Shown: positions 17,287 to 26,351, counted from the stretch's first letter. The stretch: DNA of 64,000 bases from Sinorhizobium terangae (GCF_009601505.1 NZ_WITC01000059.1:17919-81918), one strand, 5' to 3'. Notes: generated by a model from the sequence alone, not told the origin. Numbers and translations: made by a program.

Positions 17287-18570
17287 ATGAGCAAGGCATA
17301 TACGGATCATCTCGGCCGCCCGATCGTCGCCGTTACCGGCATGGGCGTCATCACCTCGCTCGGCCAGGGTCTCGAAGACAACTGGGCGGCGCTTTCCGGC
17401 GGCGTCTCCGGTATTCACAAGATCACCCGCTTTCCGACCGAGGGGCTTTCGACCCGCATCAGCGGCACGGTCGATTTCATCGAACTGCCGGCCGAAAACG
17501 CGGTCGAGCGCTCCTACGCGATGGCGCGCGAAACGACGCTGGAAGCCTTGGCGCAGGCCGGCCTTTCCGGGGATTTCAATGGTCCGCTGTTTCTCGCTGC
17601 CCCGCCGATAGAGCCGGAATGGAGCGCACGCTTCGAGCTTGCCGACCGTTCGCCGCCGTCCGAGCGGCCGGGTGACGCCTATAACCGTTTCCTTGCCGCC
17701 ATGCGGCAGAAGCCGGATCCGGTATTCCACGAGGCCGTGCTCTTCGGCTCGATCTCGGAGCGGCTTGCCGATCGTTTCGGCACGCGCGGCCTGCCGGTGA
17801 CGCTTTCGACGGCTTGCGCTTCCGGTGCGACCGCGATCCAGCTCGGTGTCGAGGCGATCCGCCAGGGACGCACCGATCGCGCCTTGACGGTCGCAACCGA
17901 CGGCTCGGTCAGCGCCGAGGCATTGATCCGCTTCTCGCTGCTTTCCGCGCTCTCGACCCAGAACGATCCGCCGGAGAAGGCATCGAAGCCCTTCACCAAG
18001 GACCGCGACGGTTTCGTCATTGCGGAAGGTGCCGCGACGCTGGTGCTTGAGTCGCTGGAAGCGGCGATTGCCCGCGGCGCTCGCATCTACGGCATCCTCA
18101 AGGGGTGTGGCGAGAAGGCTGACCTCTTCCATCGCACGCGTTCGTCTCCGGATGGCGGCCCGGCGATCGCGACGATCCGCGCCGCACTCGAGGACGCCGG
18201 CATCGACGAGAGCGGCATCGGCTATATCAATGCCCACGGCACTTCGACGCCGGAAAACGACAAGATGGAGTATCTGTCGATGTCGTCCGTCTTCGGCGAG
18301 CGCCTGCCGACGATCCCGGTTTCGTCGAACAAGTCGATGATCGGCCATACGCTGACGGCCGCCGGCGCGGTCGAGGCGGTTTTCTCGCTCCAGACGATGC
18401 TGACCGGCACACTGCCGCCGACCATCAACTACCAGAATCCCGACCCGGCGATCGTTCTCGATGTCGTGCCGAACGTGAAACGCAGCCAGCAGGTCACTGC
18501 CGTGCTGTCGAACTCCTTTGGCTTCGGCGGCCAGAACGCCAGTTTGGTCATGACCGCCGAGCCGGCTTGA
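17287..18570 (+). CDS. fabF1XL: FabF1XL, catalytic beta-ketoacyl-ACP synthase
   Basis: A 427-residue condensing enzyme with a complete Cys-His-His triad: TLSTACASGATAIQLG (Cys), YINAHGTSTPENDKMEY (first His), and SNKSMIGHTLTAAGAVEAVF (second His). It elongates the acyl chain on AcpXL and probably pairs with the non-catalytic FabF2XL encoded just upstream. The start at ATG 17287 is preceded by AAGGGGG. The 121-base gap to the next gene has no obvious terminator. Confidence 0.93.
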   Translation: MSKAYTDHLGRPIVAVTGMGVITSLGQGLEDNWAALSGGVSGIHKITRFPTEGLSTRISGTVDFIELPAENAVERSYAMARETTLEALAQAGLSGDFNGPLFLAAPPIEPEWSARFELADRSPPSERPGDAYNRFLAAMRQKPDPVFHEAVLFGSISERLADRFGTRGLPVTLSTACASGATAIQLGVEAIRQGRTDRALTVATDGSVSAEALIRFSLLSALSTQNDPPEKASKPFTKDRDGFVIAEGAATLVLESLEAAIARGARIYGILKGCGEKADLFHRTRSSPDGGPAIATIRAALEDAGIDESGIGYINAHGTSTPENDKMEYLSMSSVFGERLPTIPVSSNKSMIGHTLTAAGAVEAVFSLQTMLTGTLPPTINYQNPDPAIVLDVVPNVKRSQQVTAVLSNSFGFGGQNASLVMTAEPA

Positions 18571-18691
18571 GGATGGTGCAAGCGGTACAGCGCCGCTTTC
18601 CGCAGCATAGCGACACGTTCACGACACGTGTATATGCCGTGGGAGTCGGCACGACCGGCCCTTCGACGACGTAATACTCAAAGGAAACACC

Positions 18692-19720
18692 ATGCGCGCC
18701 CTGCAACTGCTCGATGACCGCAAGCTTGAAATCACCGACCTTCCGGAACCGGAAACGCCGGGTCCCGGTGAAGTCACCCTGCGCGTCAAGGCGGTCGCGC
18801 TCAACCATATCGACGTCTGGGGCTGGCGCGGCATGGCCTTCGCCAAGCGCAAGATGCCGTTGGTGATCGGCGCGGAAGCGTCCGGCGTGGTCGAGAGCAT
18901 CGGTCCGGGCGTCGCCAATGTGCTGCCCGGCCAGCTCGTCTCGATCTACGGCGCGCGCACCTGCGGCCTCTGCCGCCCCTGCCGCGAGGGTCGCGACAAT
19001 CTCTGCGAACATGTAGGCGGCGTGCACGGCTTCCACCTCGACGGTTTCGCGCAGGAACTGGTAAACCTCCCGGCGCGCCTGCTCGTTCCGGCGCCTCCGG
19101 GCGTCGATGCCGTCGGTGCTGCGCTGGCGCCCGTCACCTTCGGCACGGTCGAGCACATGCTCTTCGACAACGCCAAGCTCGAACCCGGCGAAACGATCCT
19201 CGTCCATGCAGGCGGTTCCGGCATCGGCACGGCGGCGATCCAGCTTGCCAAGAAGATCGGCTGCACCGTGATCACGACGGTCGGTTCGGACGACAAGATC
19301 GAGAGGGCAAAGGCGCTCGGCGCGGATCATGTCATCAACTACCGCACCGACCGCTTCGAGGGCGTGGTGCGTAAGCTTACCAAAAAGAAGGGCGTGGACG
19401 TCGTCTTCGAACATGTCGGCAAGGACACCTGGGCGGGCTCCATGTTGTCGATGAAGCGGGGCGGGCGTCTCGTCACCTGCGGCTCTACCTCCGGCGTTTC
19501 GACCGATATGAACCTGATGATGCTCTTTCAGCAGCAGTTGAAGCTGCTCGGCTCCTTCGGCTGCCGAAAGGAAAATATGGCGAACGCCATGCAGAAGATG
19601 GGCCGCGGCCTTGTGCACCCGGTGATCGATACGGAAGTTGGCTTCAACGATATCGATCGCGCGCTTGAGCGCATGGAATCGCGTCAGGTCTTCGGCAAGA
19701 TCATCCTTCGGATGGACTGA
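18692..19720 (+). CDS. adh2XL: Adh2XL, zinc-type alcohol dehydrogenase / enoyl reductase-like MDR protein
   Basis: A medium-chain dehydrogenase/reductase of 342 residues. It has the N-terminal GroES-like fold and the structural zinc-type loop with cysteines (CGLCRPCREGRDNLC). The Rossmann motif is HAGGSGIGTAAIQLAKKIGC. By position it is the cluster's reductase, thought to reduce enoyl-AcpXL (or act on the hydroxy fatty acid); the exact reaction is inference. ATG 18692 follows AAAGGAAAC. It is 5 bases upstream of lpxXL. Confidence 0.88.
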   Translation: MRALQLLDDRKLEITDLPEPETPGPGEVTLRVKAVALNHIDVWGWRGMAFAKRKMPLVIGAEASGVVESIGPGVANVLPGQLVSIYGARTCGLCRPCREGRDNLCEHVGGVHGFHLDGFAQELVNLPARLLVPAPPGVDAVGAALAPVTFGTVEHMLFDNAKLEPGETILVHAGGSGIGTAAIQLAKKIGCTVITTVGSDDKIERAKALGADHVINYRTDRFEGVVRKLTKKKGVDVVFEHVGKDTWAGSMLSMKRGGRLVTCGSTSGVSTDMNLMMLFQQQLKLLGSFGCRKENMANAMQKMGRGLVHPVIDTEVGFNDIDRALERMESRQVFGKIILRMD

Positions 19721-19725
19721 ACATC

Positions 19726-20655
19726 GTGCGCATGCTGATCACGCGGCTGGTGCTGGCCGCCAACCATTTTCGGCAATGGCTGATTGCGCAATTCGTGTTC
19801 CTGCTGCTGACCGTTCTGAAGCTCTTCCCGGCTGACACGGCGATTAACTTCATGGACCGCGTCGCCCGCTGGATCGGCCCGAAGACCGGGCGTTACAAGC
19901 TGACGCTCACCAATCTGCGCAACGCCTTTCCGGAAAAGAGCGAGGCGGAGCTTCAGGAGATTGCGCTCGAAAGTTGGGGCAACATGGGGCGAATGGCGGC
20001 GGAATACGTCTTCCTCGACCAGCTTTTCGATTTCGATCCATACAAGTCGGAGCCGGGCAGGGTGGAGGTCTCCGGCATCCCGCTGTTCCTTGACCTGCGC
20101 GACAATCCGCGGCCGTTCATTGTCTTTACCGCCCATAGCGGCAATTTCGAGATGCTGCCCGTTGCGGGCTCGGCCTTCGGACTGGAGGTTACCGTCCTCT
20201 TCCGCCCGCCGAACAACCCGTACATGGCCGACAAGGTCTTCGAGTTCCGCAAGGCGCGGATGGGCAATCTTGTGCCCTCGCATGCCGGTTCCTCCTTCGC
20301 GCTCGCCCGTCAGCTCGAGCGCGGTGGTGGTGTCGGCGTTCTGGTCGACCAGAAATTCCGCAAGGGGTTGAAGACGAAGTTCTTCGGCCGGGACGTGCAG
20401 ACCAATCCGCTGCTTGCCAAGCTCGTGCGTCAGTTCAATTGCGAGGTCTATCCCGCCCGTTGCATCCGTCTGCCCGGTGGGCGGTTCCGGCTGGAGCTCG
20501 AACCGGCGATTGCGATCCCGCGCCGGGCGGATGGCAGCGTCGACGTCAATGCGACCGCGCAGATGCTGAACGACAAGGTCGAGAGCTGGGTTCGTGAATA
20601 TCCGGGTCAATGGCTCTGGTATCACGACCGCTGGAACATCAAGCGCAGTCTGTAA
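19726..20655 (+). CDS. lpxXL: LpxXL, very-long-chain acyltransferase for lipid A
   Basis: A 309-residue LpxL/HtrB/MsbB-family inner-membrane acyltransferase. It has an N-terminal membrane anchor (LIAQFVFLLLTVLKLF), the catalytic motif HSGNFE (H-x4-E), and the conserved RPPNNPYM and GVLVDQKFRKG segments. It transfers the 27-hydroxyoctacosanoyl chain from AcpXL to the lipid A precursor. The start is GTG 19726 or ATG 19732, both just after the adh2XL stop. It is the last gene of the cluster. Confidence 0.93.
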   Translation: MRMLITRLVLAANHFRQWLIAQFVFLLLTVLKLFPADTAINFMDRVARWIGPKTGRYKLTLTNLRNAFPEKSEAELQEIALESWGNMGRMAAEYVFLDQLFDFDPYKSEPGRVEVSGIPLFLDLRDNPRPFIVFTAHSGNFEMLPVAGSAFGLEVTVLFRPPNNPYMADKVFEFRKARMGNLVPSHAGSSFALARQLERGGGVGVLVDQKFRKGLKTKFFGRDVQTNPLLAKLVRQFNCEVYPARCIRLPGGRFRLELEPAIAIPRRADGSVDVNATAQMLNDKVESWVREYPGQWLWYHDRWNIKRSL

Positions 20656-20998
20656 AGGCGTTCCGCTGTCTATCCAAAGCGTCGCCTTGCTTCGCACCCC
20701 GGCGGCATTGCTCACGACTGTGTGCGTCAGGCCGAAGAGGCCGCATTTCTTGATGAGGCGCATATAGGTGTCGCGGGGGGCGCGGGCTTAGGCTTCGACT
20801 TTCTCCTGTTGAACGATGCCGCAATGGGTGTAAACTCATCGTTGTGGTTTGGGGCAACTGCAAGCGCTTTGGATGACAAGCGCAAACGCAGTTATGCGTG
20901 GCATTGAGGGGCAATCATCAAAATCCGAATTTGTCTGCAACACCGTCTGTCTTGAAGTGCATCGACACGGCTTTGCCGTGGGGGAATGGGGATTCGAA
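20656..20998. other. Intergenic region lpxXL to PAS gene
   Basis: About 340 bases. A frame is open in the second half and connects to the PAS gene, but its translation looks non-coding, so I leave it out. No terminator or recognisable operator is seen; a small GCCGAAGAGGCCGC inverted stretch is the only structure. Confidence 0.5.
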
Positions 20999-21709
20999 TT
21001 GAAGGCGCTGATTGAGCTGTTCTGGTTCAAGTATTCGCAGTTGCAGCATGCCGTGAAAATGGCGGACGAACATTTGATTGGGATTCTGGATCGTGAGCTC
21101 GATCCTATTCTGAAGGCAGTTTACGACCAGAAGGCCGTGAGCGTCGAGGACGCGCGTCTGCAGTTCCACTTCCTGATCGATATACTGCGTGCCGAGGCGG
21201 CAGACATGGCCTGCGTGCTGCGCCATTCGAAGTTGCTTCAATCGCTGATCGATCGTTATTTCGCGGCGACCGGATTGGCGGATCTCACCGGTCTCGACCT
21301 CGAGCGCCCGGCGAGATTGCCCAGCAAGGGGCTTGCCGACGAAGGGCTGCTCAACGAGGCGATTCTCGACTGTCTTACCGACCGGATCGCCGTGATCACT
21401 CCGGATTACCGCTACCTCTACACCAACCCGGCGAATGCGAGTCATCTGGAAAGCAGGCCGATGGATCTCATCGGCCGGCACATCGTGGAGTTCATCGGCC
21501 TCCAACGCTTCGAGCAGCGTGTGAAGGCCTATCTCGACCGTTGCTTCGGCGGCGAAGTCGTCGAGTACACTTTTGCCAAGACCGTCGATGCACGCACGGT
21601 GGTCGTTCGCTGCCGCATGACGCCGTGCCTCTCGTGCAACGGCAAGCTGATCGGCGCGATCCTGGTCATTCAGGAACATGCGGATCGGCGCAGGGCGATT
21701 GCGGCCTGA
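20999..21709 (+). CDS. PAS-domain protein without an output domain
   Basis: A protein of about 236 residues. The first half is predicted helical (ALIELFWFKYSQLQHAVKMA, then FHFLIDILRAEAADM). It is followed by a C-terminal PAS-like domain: ILDCLTDRIAVITPDYRYLYTNPANASHLESRP, GRHIVEFIGLQRFEQRV, VEYTFAK, and a closing strand ending GAILVIQEHADRRRA. No kinase, cyclase or DNA-binding domain follows. The start is uncertain: TTG 20999 with GGGGAATGGGGA upstream is preferred, with ATG 20873 as alternative. It lies upstream of hemerythrin and fixN genes, so a sensing role linked to oxygen or redox is possible, but only by context. Confidence 0.7.
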   Translation: MKALIELFWFKYSQLQHAVKMADEHLIGILDRELDPILKAVYDQKAVSVEDARLQFHFLIDILRAEAADMACVLRHSKLLQSLIDRYFAATGLADLTGLDLERPARLPSKGLADEGLLNEAILDCLTDRIAVITPDYRYLYTNPANASHLESRPMDLIGRHIVEFIGLQRFEQRVKAYLDRCFGGEVVEYTFAKTVDARTVVVRCRMTPCLSCNGKLIGAILVIQEHADRRRAIAA

Positions 21710-21761
21710 CGGCTGGAGTAGGTGAGGCGCACTCGTTGCCTCCGCGTTTCCCGCTTTACTG

Positions 21762-21845
21762 CACGACGCGCAAAGGACGCTGTAGCACTCTGAAGTGCTG
21801 CATGTTTTATCCTTGAATCGGATAGGATTTAAGGAGACATGCAGT
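21762..21845 (-). repeat. RIME1-like palindromic element, copy 1
   Basis: An inverted-orientation, slightly diverged copy of the two-palindrome element also found near 49288, 59151, 60261 and 61537. It contains CGCTGTAGCACT, GTGCTGCATG and TATCCTTGAATCGGATAGG. It lies between the 3' ends of the PAS gene (+) and the hemerythrin gene (-). Confidence 0.75.
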
Positions 21846-21863
21846 AGCGTCTCTTCAGTGGGA

Positions 21864-22379
21864 TTAGGCCGGCTTGCCACCGAGGTGTTGGACGAGGATC
21901 CCCCGCAAGCACTCCTTCTCGAAGCTGATGTGCCGTCGCACGCTGGTGAAGAAGCCGCGCAACATGTAGCCGGCGGTCTCGGCATTGACGGTCCTGTCGG
22001 CTGCGCCCAGGCGATCGAGCATTTCGGTCAGTTCCTCGGCGAAACACTCGTCTTCGCAGTGCTCGTATTTCAGGCGCTCCAGCAGGGCATGCACGGAAGC
22101 GTCGTCTGCAAAGCGGTGCTCGATCCAGGCAAAAACCCGCTGTTCCTCGCCGGCATGGAGATCGCGCATCATCGGTCCGATCACCTTTGCCGCGTAGGCA
22201 CAGGTCTCGCGGTTGATCTCTCCCGGGAGGCTGTCTGCAATCGCTTCCAGACTGTCGCAGAGCGCCAACTGGTCATGATGAGCGCCGGCCAGCCAGGCCA
22301 GCGGTTCGACCGGCGGCTCACGTGATGCAGTAGGCCGCGCTCCGTTCGATAGCGTTCGGCCGTTGATCTTTACTCTCAT
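21864..22379 (-). CDS. Hemerythrin HHE-domain protein
   Basis: A 171-residue helical protein with the metal-ligand pattern of hemerythrin-like domains: His-His in AGAHHDQL, His and Glu in MRDLHAGEEQRVF, His and Glu in KYEHCEDE, and His and Glu in RRHISFEKE. Such proteins hold a non-haem di-iron site that binds oxygen or senses and protects against NO and iron stress. ATG 22379 was chosen over GTG 22409 because GGAG lies just upstream. The gene is divergent from fixN, and the only FNR box in the 190-base gap is shared, suggesting low-oxygen induction. Confidence 0.85.
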   Translation of the reverse strand: MRVKINGRTLSNGARPTASREPPVEPLAWLAGAHHDQLALCDSLEAIADSLPGEINRETCAYAAKVIGPMMRDLHAGEEQRVFAWIEHRFADDASVHALLERLKYEHCEDECFAEELTEMLDRLGAADRTVNAETAGYMLRGFFTSVRRHISFEKECLRGILVQHLGGKPA

Positions 22380-22458
22380 GCGCTCCGACCCTTCCCACCA
22401 TCGCCTCACGTGCAGCCCTCCATGGCTACAGAATGCGTCAGAGCGCCAGGGCCAGCCT

Positions 22459-22472
22459 TGATCTGGATCAAG
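22459..22472. promoter_or_regulatory. FNR/FnrN box between hemerythrin gene and fixN
   Basis: TTGATCTGGATCAA is a perfect TTGAT-N4-ATCAA palindrome. It is about 100 bases upstream of the fixN ATG and about 80 bases upstream of the divergent hemerythrin ATG. Confidence 0.9.
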
Positions 22473-22571
22473 GTTGACGATGAGCGATTCTGACAGATCA
22501 GGGCAGGTTGCGGCGGCATGCGTCGTTCAGTGCGCCGTCGTCAACGAGTTGAGAAAGTTGGGGACCCAACC

Positions 22572-24191
22572 ATGAAATATACATTCGAGATGATCGTGCT
22601 CGGGGTCGGCGCCTTCCTGGCGCTGGTTGGGGCCGGCTTCGCTCAGGACCGCCTGTTTGGCGCACATATGTGGGTGCTGTTCTTCGCGTTGCTCGGCGGC
22701 ACGATCGTGCTCCTACGGCGGATCGACTTCCGCCCGGCTATCGCAGGAGCGGCGCCCCCGCAGTCGGAATATTTCGACGAGGTCGTGAAATACGGTGTTG
22801 TCGCCACGGTTTTCTGGGGCGTCGTCGGCTTCCTGGTCGGCGTCATCGTGGCGCTGCAGCTCGCCTTCCCGGACCTCAATATCGAGCCGTGGTTCAATTT
22901 CGGACGCATGCGGCCGCTCCACACCTCGGCCGTCATCTTCGCCTTCGGCGGCAACGCGTTGATCGCGACGTCCTTCTATGTCGTCCAGCGCACCAGCCGT
23001 GCGCGCCTCTTCGGCGGCAATCTCGGCTGGTTCGTATTCTGGGGCTATCAGCTTTTCATCGTGATGGCGGCGACCGGCTACCTGCTCGGCATCACCCAGA
23101 GCCGCGAATACGCCGAGCCTGAATGGTATGTCGATCTCTTGCTCACGATCGTCTGGGTTGCCTATCTCATCGCCTTCCTCGGCACGATCCTCGTGCGCAA
23201 GGAGCCGCATATCTATGTGGCAAACTGGTTCTATCTCGCCTTCATCGTCACCATCGCCATGCTGCACATCGTCAACAATCTGGCGGTGCCGGTTTCCTTC
23301 CTCGGTTCGAAGAGCTATTCGGCCTTCTCAGGCGTTCAGGATGCGCTGACGCAATGGTGGTACGGGCACAACGCCGTCGGCTTCTTCCTGACGGCCGGCT
23401 TCCTGGCGATGATGTACTACTTCATCCCCAAGCAGGTGAACCGGCCCATCTATTCCTACCGGCTGTCGATCATCCACTTCTGGGCGCTGATCTTCATGTA
23501 CATCTGGGCGGGGCCGCACCACCTCCACTATACCGCGCTGCCCGACTGGGCGCAGACGCTCGGCATGGTCTTCTCCGTTATGCTCTGGATGCCCTCCTGG
23601 GGCGGCATGATCAACGGCCTGATGACGCTTTCCGGCGCATGGGACAAGGTCCGCACCGACCCCATCGTGCGCATGCTGATCATGGCCGTCGCTTTCTACG
23701 GCATGGCGACCTTCGAGGGGCCGATGATGTCGATCAAGACGGTCAACTCGCTCAGCCACTACACCGACTGGACCATCGGCCACGTCCATTCCGGCGCGCT
23801 CGGCTGGAACGGGCTCATCACCTTCGGCGCGATCTATTATCTCGTTCCGAAGCTCTGGAACCGCGAGCGGCTCTATAGCGTGCGCATGGTCAACTGGCAC
23901 TTCTGGCTCGCCACCCTCGGCATCGTCGTCTACGCCGCCGTCATGTGGGTCGCCGGCATCCAGCAGGGCTTGATGTGGCGCGAATACGACGACCAGGGCT
24001 TCCTCGTCTATTCCTTCGCGGAATCGGTCGCGGCCATGTTCCCGTACTACGTGCTGCGTGCCGTCGGCGGCGGCCTGTTCCTCACGGGAGCGCTGCTCAT
24101 GGCCTTCAACGTAACAATGACGATCCTCGGACGCGTGCGGGACGAAGCCCCGATCCTCGGTGCGACGCCGGTACCGCAGCCTGCGGAATAG
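22572..24191 (+). CDS. fixN: FixN, cbb3-type cytochrome c oxidase catalytic subunit
   Basis: Haem-copper oxidase subunit I of the cbb3 family, 539 residues, with about 12 membrane helices. Conserved segments include [20 protein letters not shown] (haem ligand His), [16 protein letters not shown] (CuB ligand region), [13 protein letters not shown] (CuB His pair) and [13 protein letters not shown] (haem ligands). It reduces O2 with high affinity at the inner membrane. ATG 22572 (MKYTFEM) was chosen over an upstream in-frame ATG because the upstream translation is basic and non-conserved. First gene of fixNOQP, under an FNR box. Confidence 0.97.
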   Translation: MKYTFEMIVLGVGAFLALVGAGFAQDRLFGAHMWVLFFALLGGTIVLLRRIDFRPAIAGAAPPQSEYFDEVVKYGVVATVFWGVVGFLVGVIVALQLAFPDLNIEPWFNFGRMRPLHTSAVIFAFGGNALIATSFYVVQRTSRARLFGGNLGWFVFWGYQLFIVMAATGYLLGITQSREYAEPEWYVDLLLTIVWVAYLIAFLGTILVRKEPHIYVANWFYLAFIVTIAMLHIVNNLAVPVSFLGSKSYSAFSGVQDALTQWWYGHNAVGFFLTAGFLAMMYYFIPKQVNRPIYSYRLSIIHFWALIFMYIWAGPHHLHYTALPDWAQTLGMVFSVMLWMPSWGGMINGLMTLSGAWDKVRTDPIVRMLIMAVAFYGMATFEGPMMSIKTVNSLSHYTDWTIGHVHSGALGWNGLITFGAIYYLVPKLWNRERLYSVRMVNWHFWLATLGIVVYAAVMWVAGIQQGLMWREYDDQGFLVYSFAESVAAMFPYYVLRAVGGGLFLTGALLMAFNVTMTILGRVRDEAPILGATPVPQPAE

Positions 24192-24203
24192 GAGGACAGA
24201 TCC

Positions 24204-24935
24204 ATGTCCATTCTCGACAAACACACCATACTCGAACGCAACGCCACACTCCTCCTGGTCAGTTCGCTGCTCGTCGTCTCGATCGGCGGAATCGTGGAAA
24301 TCGCGCCGCTCTTCTATCTCGAGAACACCATCGAGAAGGTCGAAGGCATGCGGCCCTATTCGCCGCTGGAGCTTGCCGGACGCGACATCTATGTGCGCGA
24401 AGGCTGCTATGTCTGCCACAGCCAGATGATCCGGCCGTTCCGCGACGAGGTCGAACGCTACGGGCATTACTCGCTCGCCGCGGAGTCGATGTACGACCAC
24501 CCGTTCCAGTGGGGTTCGAAGCGCACCGGGCCGGACCTCGCCCGCGTCGGCGACCGCTACTCCAACGAATGGCACGTCCAGCACATGACCGAGCCGCGCT
24601 CGGTGGTGCCGGAATCGGTCATGCCGAGCTACGCCTTCCTGAAGGAAACGCCGCTCGAGGTGACGAACGTCGCCATGAACCTCAAGGCCAACAGGGCGGT
24701 CGGCGTCCCCTACACGGACGAGATGATCGACAACGCGGCCGCAGACCTCAAGGCGCAGGCCGATCCCAATGCCGACACGTCCGGCATCGAGGCGCGCTAC
24801 CCGAAGGCCAAGCTCGGCGATTTCGACGGTGACGCGCAGAGGCTGACGGAGATGGATGCGCTCATCGCCTATCTCCAGATGCTCGGCACGCTCGTCGACT
24901 TCTCCACCTACGACGACACCACTGGCTATCGTTGA
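24204..24935 (+). CDS. fixO: FixO, cbb3 oxidase monohaem cytochrome c subunit
   Basis: A 243-residue membrane-anchored c-type cytochrome. It has an N-terminal helix ([18 protein letters not shown]), one haem c motif CYVCH in [15 protein letters not shown], and the axial Met region SVMPSYAF. It passes electrons from FixP to FixN. ATG 24204 has GGAGGA upstream and starts 12 bases after fixN, so it is co-transcribed. Confidence 0.96.
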   Translation: MSILDKHTILERNATLLLVSSLLVVSIGGIVEIAPLFYLENTIEKVEGMRPYSPLELAGRDIYVREGCYVCHSQMIRPFRDEVERYGHYSLAAESMYDHPFQWGSKRTGPDLARVGDRYSNEWHVQHMTEPRSVVPESVMPSYAFLKETPLEVTNVAMNLKANRAVGVPYTDEMIDNAAADLKAQADPNADTSGIEARYPKAKLGDFDGDAQRLTEMDALIAYLQMLGTLVDFSTYDDTTGYR

Positions 24936-24948
24936 GGAGGGAACCGAC

Positions 24949-25182
24949 ATGGAAACCTACACGCTCATGCGTCACTTCGCCGACAGCTGGGGCCTCCTTG
25001 CCATGATGCTCTTCTTCCTCGGCGTCGTCGCTTTTATCTTCCTGCCCGGCGCCAAGAAGGCCGCCGAGCGGGCCGCTTCCATCCCCTTCGATCACGATGT
25101 GATCGGCTCTGAGAAGTCAGAGCGGCACCCGGGCGGAAAACCGCTGCACACTTTTCCTCATGCCGCTCGAAAGGAGGATTGA
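24949..25182 (+). CDS. fixQ: FixQ, cbb3 oxidase small subunit
   Basis: A 77-residue single-helix protein (SWGLLAMMLFFLGVVAFIFL). The usual KKAAERAASIPF segment follows, as in CcoQ/FixQ. It stabilises FixP in the oxidase complex. It is longer than the 50-60 residues I expect for FixQ because of a polar, His/Lys-rich tail (residues about 49-77). ATG 24949 has GAGGAGGG upstream. It ends 3 bases before fixP. Confidence 0.9.
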   Translation: METYTLMRHFADSWGLLAMMLFFLGVVAFIFLPGAKKAAERAASIPFDHDVIGSEKSERHPGGKPLHTFPHAARKED

Positions 25183-25185
25183 TCC

Positions 25186-26049
25186 ATGGCGGACAAGCAC
25201 ATTGACGAGATCAGCGGCGTCGAAACCACCGGTCACGAGTGGGACGGCATTCGCGAGCTCAACAACCCAATGCCGCGCTGGTGGGTCTATAGCTTCTATG
25301 CGACGATCATCTGGGCAATCGGCTACGCAATCGCGTACCCTTCATGGCCGATGCTGACCGAAGCCACGCGGGGCGTGCTCGGCTATTCGAGCCGCTCCGA
25401 GTTCAGCGTCGAGCTCGCCAATGCCAAGGCGGCACAGGCCGGCAACCTGGAGCGGATCGCGTCGAGGTCGCTCGACGAAATCATTGCCGATCCGCAATTG
25501 CAGCAGTTCGCCGTTTCGGCCGGCGCTTCCGCCTTCAAGGTGAACTGTGCGCAGTGCCATGGCTCGGGTGCCGCCGGTGGGCAGGGCTTCCCCAACCTCA
25601 ACGACGACGACTGGCTTTGGGGCGGGAAGCCGGCTGAGATCTACCAGACGATCGCGCACGGTATTCGTCATTCCGCCGACGGCGAGACGCGGGTCTCGGA
25701 GATGCCGTCCTTTGCGGAAATGCTCGACCCCGAGCAGATGAAGCAGACGGCGGCCTATGTCGCGAGCCTCACCGGCACGCCGTCGAACCGGGAACTGGTC
25801 GAGCCGGGCAAGCAGCTCTTCGCCGATAATTGCGCTTCGTGCCACGGCGCCGACGCGAAAGGCAGCCGCGAGATGGGCGCACCCAATCTTGCCGACGCCA
25901 TCTGGCTGAAAGGCGAGGGCGAGCAGGCGATCATCAATCAGATGAAGGCACCGAAGCACGGTGTCATGCCCGCCTGGCTGCCTCGCATCGGCGATACGAC
26001 AGTCAAGCAACTCGCGGTCTTTGTTCACTCGCTTGGCGGCGGGGAATAG
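25186..26049 (+). CDS. fixP: FixP, cbb3 oxidase dihaem cytochrome c subunit
   Basis: A 287-residue membrane-anchored dihaem cytochrome. It has an N-terminal helix (WVYSFYATIIWAIGYAIAYP) after the cytoplasmic segment EWDGIRELNNPMPRWW. The two haem c motifs are CAQCH (residue about 123) and CASCH (about 220). It accepts electrons from the bc1 complex or soluble cytochrome c and passes them to FixO. It follows fixQ by 3 bases with AAGGAGGA upstream. Confidence 0.96.
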   Translation: MADKHIDEISGVETTGHEWDGIRELNNPMPRWWVYSFYATIIWAIGYAIAYPSWPMLTEATRGVLGYSSRSEFSVELANAKAAQAGNLERIASRSLDEIIADPQLQQFAVSAGASAFKVNCAQCHGSGAAGGQGFPNLNDDDWLWGGKPAEIYQTIAHGIRHSADGETRVSEMPSFAEMLDPEQMKQTAAYVASLTGTPSNRELVEPGKQLFADNCASCHGADAKGSREMGAPNLADAIWLKGEGEQAIINQMKAPKHGVMPAWLPRIGDTTVKQLAVFVHSLGGGE

Positions 26050-26056
26050 CGGGGGG

Positions 26057-26077
26057 CCCTCTTTTGGGAGAAGAGGG
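26057..26077 (+). terminator. Possible weak terminator after fixP
   Basis: A 7-bp stem, CCCTCTT at 26057-26063 with AAGAGGG at 26071-26077, has a 7-base loop and no U-tract. It is just after the fixP stop. It may slow transcription or protect the 3' end. Confidence 0.4.
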
Positions 26078-26255
26078 GCAAGAGGCCTCGCGTCTTAAAC
26101 GGGCGCGGGGCCGCTTGCCGTCAAGGTCACCCGGAGGTTGGACTCGCTATTGTTGCGGCTTCGGTTCATCATCATTGGGAACCTCGCTGGGGCTGGGCGT
26201 TCTGACCATGCGCCGGAAGGCGGTACCTTAGTGATGCTCGAGAGGAGAAATCGAG

Positions 26256-26342
26256 ATGTCACCGGAGTGGCCAATGTTCATTCTACAGTGCATCGTCGTC
26301 TTCGGCCTCGTCGGCGCGCTGTTCATCCGGTTCGGCGAGTAG
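26256..26342 (+). CDS. 28-residue single-helix membrane microprotein downstream of fixP
   Basis: A short open frame starting at ATG 26256 with AGGAG at 26242-26246. It encodes MSPEWPMFILQCIVVFGLVG followed by ALFIRFGE. The middle is a continuous hydrophobic helix, with charged residues only near the ends. The size and layout resemble the small accessory subunits of terminal oxidases (CydX of cytochrome bd, CcoM of some cbb3 oxidases), but I see no clear sequence match. It lies 206 bases after fixP on the same strand and ends just before a convergent gene. Function unknown; a role with the FixNOQP oxidase is inferred from position only. Confidence 0.55.
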   Translation: MSPEWPMFILQCIVVFGLVGALFIRFGE

Positions 26343-26351
26343 CCGCCACTC

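Noticed and set aside
18692..19720. Plain alcohol dehydrogenase unrelated to its neighbours
   Set aside because: Position between fabF1XL and lpxXL matches the conserved acpXL-lpxXL gene order, so a role in that pathway is more likely.
20849..20998. N-terminal extension of the PAS protein from TTG 20849 or ATG 20873
   Set aside because: The extra residues look non-coding and a better ribosome site lies before TTG 20999. The call is still open.
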